Assembly: GCF_003259155.1 (NCBI RefSeq)
Contig: NZ_QGMQ01000004.1
Span: 124,001 to 188,000, forward strand
Reading direction: 5' to 3'
DNA: 64,000 nucleotides
Source: Marinimicrobium alkaliphilum
GTDB lineage: Bacteria > Pseudomonadota > Gammaproteobacteria > Pseudomonadales > Cellvibrionaceae
Shown here: piece by piece, positions 59,251 through 64,000 of the stretch
Numbering within the stretch: the stretch's first letter is position 1
Layout of the letters: each line of letters begins with the position of its first letter
Notes under the pieces: model-generated
The model's database searches: none
Told to the model about the DNA's origin: nothing
Seen by the model: the letters and a program-made list of their open reading frames with translations, nothing else
Program-made: the position numbers and the translations under genes

Positions 59251-61470
59251 CTAAGCCAACAAGCCATCAATTAGCGACTGAGCAGTTCTAGGGTCATCAA
59301 ACCAGTATTCCCGAACCAACGGTGCTATTTCAAACTCAACAACCTGTTTGAACCACGCATTGCCGTAAACACCAGATTCAGAAGGGCCACAAAAAAAGCT
59401 ATGGCCTATACAGAAACCGGGGCCTAGATTAGCGCTATCGTTAGCAATTTTGGAATTTAAAGCATTCATGCGACTCACAATAGTGGTAATCATAGCCTTC
59501 TCCACTCCCTTTACTTCTAAAAAATGGGAAAACCCTTCGCTTTCGAACTCTGGCTTAAGATCTACAAAGGCAAAACGACGGCGCAGCGCGTAGTCTACCA
59601 TCGAAAGCGAACGGTCAGCCGTATTCATCAGTCCAATTAAGTGAACATTTTCTGGAATATAGAAGCGCTCTCCCAGGTCTTTACTGTAGGTAAGTGGAAC
59701 ACTCCAGTCCGGACCTCGCTTATCGGCTTCTATCAATAGCATTAGCTCCCCGAATATCTTGCTTAGGTTGCCACGGTTAATTTCATCAATTATGAAAACA
59801 AACAGCTTTTCAGGGGCTTTCCCAGCTTTGGTGCAGAATTGGTGAAAAAGGCCATTCTTCAACTCAAAGCCAGCGTCGCTTGGGCGATAGCCCTGAACAA
59901 AGTCCTCGTAAGCGTAAGACTGGTGAAACTGCACCATATCGACCTGGTTAACGGACTTTTTACCCATCAAAGCGTAAGCTAGTTTCTTCGCCAAAAAAGA
60001 CTTTCCCACGCCCGGAGGCCCTTGCAATACGATATTCTTCTTGTTCCGAAGAAGACTCAACATACCCTCTAGCCTTTCACGGCTAGTGAACACATCGCCT
60101 ACAAAGGAATCTATAGAGAAATCCTCCTCTTCACTCTCAGATGGATTCGAGTCATAACCAGGGATTTCTGGCTCACTCACCACAGCAGCTTCTTCTCCAA
60201 TAGTAGTCAGGTATTCGTCAATAAGATCCGCAAGATCAGCATCAATCTGATCTTTATCAAGTTCTTCTGATAAATTGTAAACGTTATGGACGTATGAATC
60301 TCCATAACGAATAGCCGGCTTACCTACCATTTCCCTAAAATATTCGCTCACCGTTTGACTGTCGCCATTAACGTCCCAGCTCATCAACGGAGTATTGGTC
60401 GCACTGACACACTTCGCCAAAATCAATATACGCTCGGCCCTGTAGTAAAGGTAAGCAGGGTATATCCCTTTGGTGGGGCTTTGCCCCTTCGCCAACATAC
60501 CTATCCAGGGCACGTGAGCTTGGTTGCCAGCGCCAAAACTGATCCTCAAGGTTAGTCCAGCGTGAGATCCAGGATAGTCCTTAGTGCGCAAATCTTCGGT
60601 TTGGGCCTGCTCAAGAAACGTGATCAAGGTATCGTAAATAGATTGGTTTTCGGTACCGTACTGAGACTTGGTAGTGTTTTGCCACAAAGCTTTTAGCGGG
60701 GGCACATACCAGTCCAGATCTGAGGTTCCAAATGAAGCCTCTTGATACGACCGGATCTCGGCAAGCTTACTATCCACCTGATGCGCCTTAAGAACTTTAA
60801 CTTCTTTGTTAGTCAAACCACCAAAGCTTTTAAGAATTTTGATACGGTCGCTATTTCCGAATATTCGCTCGAACGCGTCAGGAAAAAGAAGGTAAAGCAA
60901 CATGTGGCGAAACTGCCGGTTATCGTTCCCAGGTATCTTTTCTAGCCACAACGCCAAGCGATCGCCATCTTCAAGCAACGAGGCCCTTTCAGATTCTAAT
61001 AGCGAAAAAAGCTCCGCCAATATCTCGATAAAATAAACTAACTCCTTCCAGCGCAAATTGTTATATGCAGTACCACCACTACCGATGCCAGAGAGAACGA
61101 AATCTGAGAGAAGCGATTCATCGTCGGGCAGACTCTCTCCTGCCCAGGAAAGAATGGCAGCCACGTTCTGCCGCTTCTTTTCTGGATTTATGTTGCTAGG
61201 CGACAGCAACATGACCCACATAATCTCAGCGCAAAGGACCTTAGCCTCACGAGACGCGGACTCAAGCTGCTTTTCAAGCTTCTCCGTAAAGTTACCCTCA
61301 CCATAATCGAGATTTTTTACATAATGAGTAACGAGATCATCTACAGCTGAACTATTCCATACTTCGCCCAGACCGAAAACCGATTGGCCGTCGATCAAAC
61401 TGGTTTTTCTCCATTTTTCTGCTGCCGAGAGAATGGGGGTTATGTCTTTTGCTCCGCAAAATCTACTCAT
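59251..61470 (-). CDS. mcrB: McrB-type AAA+ GTPase of a type IV restriction system
   Basis: A 739-residue motor protein. The N-terminal half is a long, uncharacterised region (about 1-290) ending in a DUF3578-like DNA-reading module (about 300-400, with ISFGAGNQAHVPWIGML and GIYPAYLYYRAERI). The AAA+ domain (about 460-735) has Walker A GPPGVGKSF (about 485), Walker B FVFIIDEINRGNLSKIFGE (about 565) and sensor NTADRSLSMVDYALRRRF, typical of the McrB clade that uses GTP. It is longer than E. coli McrB, so the target-recognition part is different, and its modification specificity cannot be told. Confidence 0.93.
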   Translation of the reverse strand: MSRFCGAKDITPILSAAEKWRKTSLIDGQSVFGLGEVWNSSAVDDLVTHYVKNLDYGEGNFTEKLEKQLESASREAKVLCAEIMWVMLLSPSNINPEKKRQNVAAILSWAGESLPDDESLLSDFVLSGIGSGGTAYNNLRWKELVYFIEILAELFSLLESERASLLEDGDRLALWLEKIPGNDNRQFRHMLLYLLFPDAFERIFGNSDRIKILKSFGGLTNKEVKVLKAHQVDSKLAEIRSYQEASFGTSDLDWYVPPLKALWQNTTKSQYGTENQSIYDTLITFLEQAQTEDLRTKDYPGSHAGLTLRISFGAGNQAHVPWIGMLAKGQSPTKGIYPAYLYYRAERILILAKCVSATNTPLMSWDVNGDSQTVSEYFREMVGKPAIRYGDSYVHNVYNLSEELDKDQIDADLADLIDEYLTTIGEEAAVVSEPEIPGYDSNPSESEEEDFSIDSFVGDVFTSRERLEGMLSLLRNKKNIVLQGPPGVGKSFLAKKLAYALMGKKSVNQVDMVQFHQSYAYEDFVQGYRPSDAGFELKNGLFHQFCTKAGKAPEKLFVFIIDEINRGNLSKIFGELMLLIEADKRGPDWSVPLTYSKDLGERFYIPENVHLIGLMNTADRSLSMVDYALRRRFAFVDLKPEFESEGFSHFLEVKGVEKAMITTIVSRMNALNSKIANDSANLGPGFCIGHSFFCGPSESGVYGNAWFKQVVEFEIAPLVREYWFDDPRTAQSLIDGLLA

Positions 61471-61585
61471 CTCTAGATGCCCTTTTTAGCTCGTTTCCTT
61501 AAAAAATTTTGCCCGCAATAAACTTAGAAAACCCGGACCCAACTTCACATAAGCCTTAATTGCCTTTAAAAACCTTTGCCACCAA

Positions 61586-62281
61586 TTACAACCCCTCTAC
61601 ATCCATCCCATGCTCCGCGAGCCACTGCTTACGCTCTTCATAATCCGGCATGGCGCGCTCCAGGCGCAGCCAGAATTCGGCGGAGTGGTTGGGCTCGTGC
61701 AGGTGTACCAGCTCGTGGACGACCACGTACTCGGCGATGCGCGCCGGCAGCAGGATGGTTTTCCAGTGGAAATAGAGCATCTGGCCCTTGCCGCAGGACC
61801 CCCAGCGGTAGCCCAGGTCCTGCACTTTCATGCCGGCGGGCTGCACTTCTAGCCGGGCGGCGAACTCCTGCACGCGCTGCCAGAGCCAGGCTTTACCGCG
61901 CTGGCTGTACCAGCGGATAAAGTGTTGCCGGGCTTCGGACAAAGCATCCTGGCGCAGGTGAAAGCGGCCGTTGACCAGTTTCAGCGGTTCCGCCTGGTCC
62001 TCATCCACCAGGTTCAGGCGGTGGTGGCGACCCAGGTACAGAAAGCCCTCGCCCTGCACAAATTGTTTTTGGCGAATGGTTTTCTGCATCAGCGCCTTTT
62101 CGGCGAGTTTTTTGTACACCCAGGGCTGTTTGCTGCGCACAAAGGCTTCGAGCGTCTCCAAATCGACACCCGGCGGGACGGTCAGGCGCAGGGAGCTGTC
62201 CCGCTCCACCGTCAGTTGCAGGGTCTTTCGGCGCGGGCTTTCGCGCACCGGAATGGTCAGGTCATCGACGGTGACGATCAT
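61586..62281 (-). CDS. YgjP/WLM-type metallopeptidase-like protein (DUF45) linked to type I restriction
   Basis: A 231-residue protein of the YgjP/DUF45 family. The zinc motif is VVHELVHLHEPNHSAEFW, with HELVH plus a downstream His, as in minigluzincins. The N-terminal half is beta-rich. Such genes are often found directly after hsdR; the role there is unknown. Its ATG overlaps the stop of the HsdR gene by four bases (ATGA), so it is translationally coupled. A 115-base gap with AT-rich sequence separates it from McrB. Confidence 0.9.
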   Translation of the reverse strand: MIVTVDDLTIPVRESPRRKTLQLTVERDSSLRLTVPPGVDLETLEAFVRSKQPWVYKKLAEKALMQKTIRQKQFVQGEGFLYLGRHHRLNLVDEDQAEPLKLVNGRFHLRQDALSEARQHFIRWYSQRGKAWLWQRVQEFAARLEVQPAGMKVQDLGYRWGSCGKGQMLYFHWKTILLPARIAEYVVVHELVHLHEPNHSAEFWLRLERAMPDYEERKQWLAEHGMDVEGL

Positions 62282-64000
62282 TCCTGCTCCAGTTTATAAG
62301 AGTTGGCCTTGGCCAACTCACGCAGCTTATCCACCAGCGGCGGCACGTCGTTAAAGTCCAGTAGTTCACTGTCGACAATACGCTCGAACAGTGCCTGCTC
62401 CAGCGCCTCCTGCATGGGGCGGCGGTGGGGTTGCCAGAAGGCGGAGGTTCGGACCTCCTGAATGGTGTACTCCACCAGGCTTTCGGTGAGGGTGATCAGG
62501 TCCGTCTCTACCGCCATATCCGGCTGGGCCTCGCCGCATTTGGCGGCGCGTAGCATGCGGTAGAACGGCAGGTAGTGCTCCGGCACATCGGGCAAGCCCG
62601 CCTCGTGCTGGGTGCTGCCGCTGTTGACCTCGTCGATAATGGATTGCAGTGCGGTAATCAGCTCGGCCCACTGCCCTTCCAGGCCGTCCAGAATGTCCTT
62701 TAAGCGCTCGCTGAGTTTGCCGTAGTACACCGGGTCCTCATCCAGCTTTTGCTGAACATGGCTGCGAATGGCATGCTCCATTTCCGAGGCCACGGCCTTC
62801 TGGGCTTTCTCCGGGTCGGCGTTGTAGCTGGCGGCCTGGTCGCGCACCTGATTCAGCTGCTGGCTAAAGCTGGCGTCGGTCAGGTTGACCGGGGCGATTT
62901 TCGGATCGATGCCCAGGGAAATAACATGGTCATCGATCAGCTTGCGCACCTTGGCGCCCACATCCTTGCCCAACACTGGCCCGTCGCGGTAGCGGCGTCG
63001 GGCGGCGGCGTAGATCATGGCCAGTTGCTTGGCGTCCTGGGTAAAGGGCAGCGCCTCCGGGCGCGGCAGCACCAGGTCCAGGCTCTGCATAAAGGCTTTG
63101 ACCTTTACCCCAAACTCCTGGCGCAGGCGCTCGCTGTCCAGGGCCTGCACGCAAGTTTCGATATCGTTCAAGTCTTCCATGCCACGGGCGCGCAGCACAT
63201 CCACGGCACGCAGGTGGCGGTCGCGAAGGGCGGGGATTTCGTCTTTCAGGCTGCGCAGGGCGCCGTCCACGTCCTCATCGCTGTAGGCGGCCAGTGCGGC
63301 TTTCAGGTGATTGGCCACACCGTAGTAATCCACCACAATGCCGGCGGTTTTGCCAAAGCCGGTGCGGTTGACGCGGGCGATGGTTTGCAGCAGTTCCGCT
63401 TCGCGAATGGAGCGGTCCAGGTACATGACGCCTTCAATGGGCGCATCAAAGCCGGTGAGCAGCATGGACTTGACGATCAGAAATGCCAGCGGGTCGCTAT
63501 TGTCTTTGCTGGATCCTTCTTTGGGAAGCAGCGGTTTCTTGAAGCGGTCAATGGCCAAGTCTTGGGCGGCGCGGTCGGTGTGTTCGGCCCACTCACTGCC
63601 GTCGTTATTATCACCGGAGATAATGGTGGCAAACTGCAACCGGCCAATCAGCTCCCGGTAGCGCCAGGCCTGTACCAGCGCCTGCATTTTCGGGGACTTG
63701 CGACACAGTTCTTCGTCGTCCAGTGCCTTGATGTGTGGAGGCAGCAATGCCACCTCTCCCAAGAGCTCGTCGCGGGCTTTTTCAAAGGCGCCGTTGTAAC
63801 GCACCGCCGCGAGGCGACTGTAAGCCACCACCTGGGCCTTGAAACCGTTGGGCAGTATGTAGGTGACGTAGTGACGCAGCATGTCCCGCGCTTTTTCTTC
63901 AATCAGCTTGGGCGCTTCCAGGACATTGCCCTTGGTGGCGTATTTCTTCTTGATCGCCTCCAGCTCGTCGTCGCTTTTGCCGGCAAAAAAGTCTTCAAAC
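62278..64000 (-). CDS. hsdR: Type I restriction enzyme R subunit, C-terminal part (5' truncated by window end)
   Basis: The frame stays open to base 64000 with no start, so the N-terminus lies outside. The visible 573 residues are the C-terminal half of an HsdR translocase/nuclease. The second RecA-like domain has LLTGFDAPIEGVMYLDRS and helicase motif VI ELLQTIARVNRTG. After it comes the helical C-terminal region (about the last 330 residues) that contacts the methylase core. The nuclease and Walker A parts are outside the window. HsdM and HsdS should lie to the right. Its end overlaps the YgjP-like gene by four bases. Confidence 0.93.
   Translation of the reverse strand, partial: FEDFFAGKSDDELEAIKKKYATKGNVLEAPKLIEEKARDMLRHYVTYILPNGFKAQVVAYSRLAAVRYNGAFEKARDELLGEVALLPPHIKALDDEELCRKSPKMQALVQAWRYRELIGRLQFATIISGDNNDGSEWAEHTDRAAQDLAIDRFKKPLLPKEGSSKDNSDPLAFLIVKSMLLTGFDAPIEGVMYLDRSIREAELLQTIARVNRTGFGKTAGIVVDYYGVANHLKAALAAYSDEDVDGALRSLKDEIPALRDRHLRAVDVLRARGMEDLNDIETCVQALDSERLRQEFGVKVKAFMQSLDLVLPRPEALPFTQDAKQLAMIYAAARRRYRDGPVLGKDVGAKVRKLIDDHVISLGIDPKIAPVNLTDASFSQQLNQVRDQAASYNADPEKAQKAVASEMEHAIRSHVQQKLDEDPVYYGKLSERLKDILDGLEGQWAELITALQSIIDEVNSGSTQHEAGLPDVPEHYLPFYRMLRAAKCGEAQPDMAVETDLITLTESLVEYTIQEVRTSAFWQPHRRPMQEALEQALFERIVDSELLDFNDVPPLVDKLRELAKANSYKLEQE

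Overview
The window looks like chromosome from a plant-polysaccharide-degrading marine or soil gammaproteobacterium of the Cellvibrionales type (Cellvibrio, Gilvimarinus, Marinimicrobium or Saccharophagus-like). This is inferred from the GH11-CBM60 xylanase, ricin-CBM/PL9 pectate lyase, GH9 lipoprotein, many lipoproteins, a probable GlyGly-CTERM sorting tail and the mixture of PBP2, BCCT and MsrPQ genes. I saw no rRNA, tRNA, CRISPR array, IS element or integrase.

Layout. 1-5.6 kb: end of a TolC-type efflux gene, then an AT-richer locus with a giant beta-helix/PKD surface protein and a LuxR-type regulator. 5.7-12.6 kb: two large lipoproteins (DUF2135 and FG-GAP types) flanking a penicillin-binding protein 2 gene. 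12.7-18.9 kb: an operon of a Tat-exported small subunit, a GMC flavoprotein and an ExoD-like protein; a BCCT transporter; a ferric-reductase-like flavoprotein followed by a 30-residue membrane peptide. 18.9-22.6 kb: GH9 lipoprotein, a palindromic repeat cluster, a Tat-exported Gfo/Idh oxidoreductase and a Dabb protein. 22.7-34.3 kb: an envelope/stress cluster of small conserved proteins (OmpA, DUF4398, DUF3309, DUF883, holin-X, AI-2E family, DUF3185, CsbD, PRC-barrel) interleaved with signalling proteins (Crp/Fnr, GGDEF, PAS, CheB-CheR). 34.4-36.1 kb: MsrPQ. 36.2-47.9 kb: the sugar-oxidation region. 48.1-52.4 kb: a MacA/MacB-like ABC system with two permeases. 52.5-57.8 kb: GAF-GGDEF-EAL protein, zinc metallopeptidase and PL9 pectate lyase. 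58.2-64.0 kb: a defence block with McrC, McrB, a YgjP-like peptidase and the end of a type I HsdR.

The most interesting biology is a probable oxidative pathway for glycosides through 3-keto-sugars, spread over 13-15 kb and 36-48 kb. It has two unlinked dehydrogenases (GMC subunit plus Tat-exported gluconate-2-dehydrogenase-subunit-3-like partner), both with a C-x5-C-x3-C motif matching the spacing of the 3Fe-4S ligands of Burkholderia FAD-glucose dehydrogenase. Around them lie two ThuA-domain lipoproteins, one fused to a PVC-type module, HEAT-like repeats and two c-type haem domains; two Gfo/Idh oxidoreductases; a sugar epimerase/isomerase; and a divergent PAS-AraC regulator. A xylanase sits in the middle. 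A reasonable model is extracellular polymer cleavage, periplasmic C3 oxidation with electrons passed to cytochrome c, then isomerisation and reduction of the keto sugar. This is inference from family membership and gene order.

A second theme is a family of roughly 71-73 bp palindromic intergenic repeats, present in two clusters plus scattered copies. One copy supplies the stop codon of a c-di-GMP phosphodiesterase gene.
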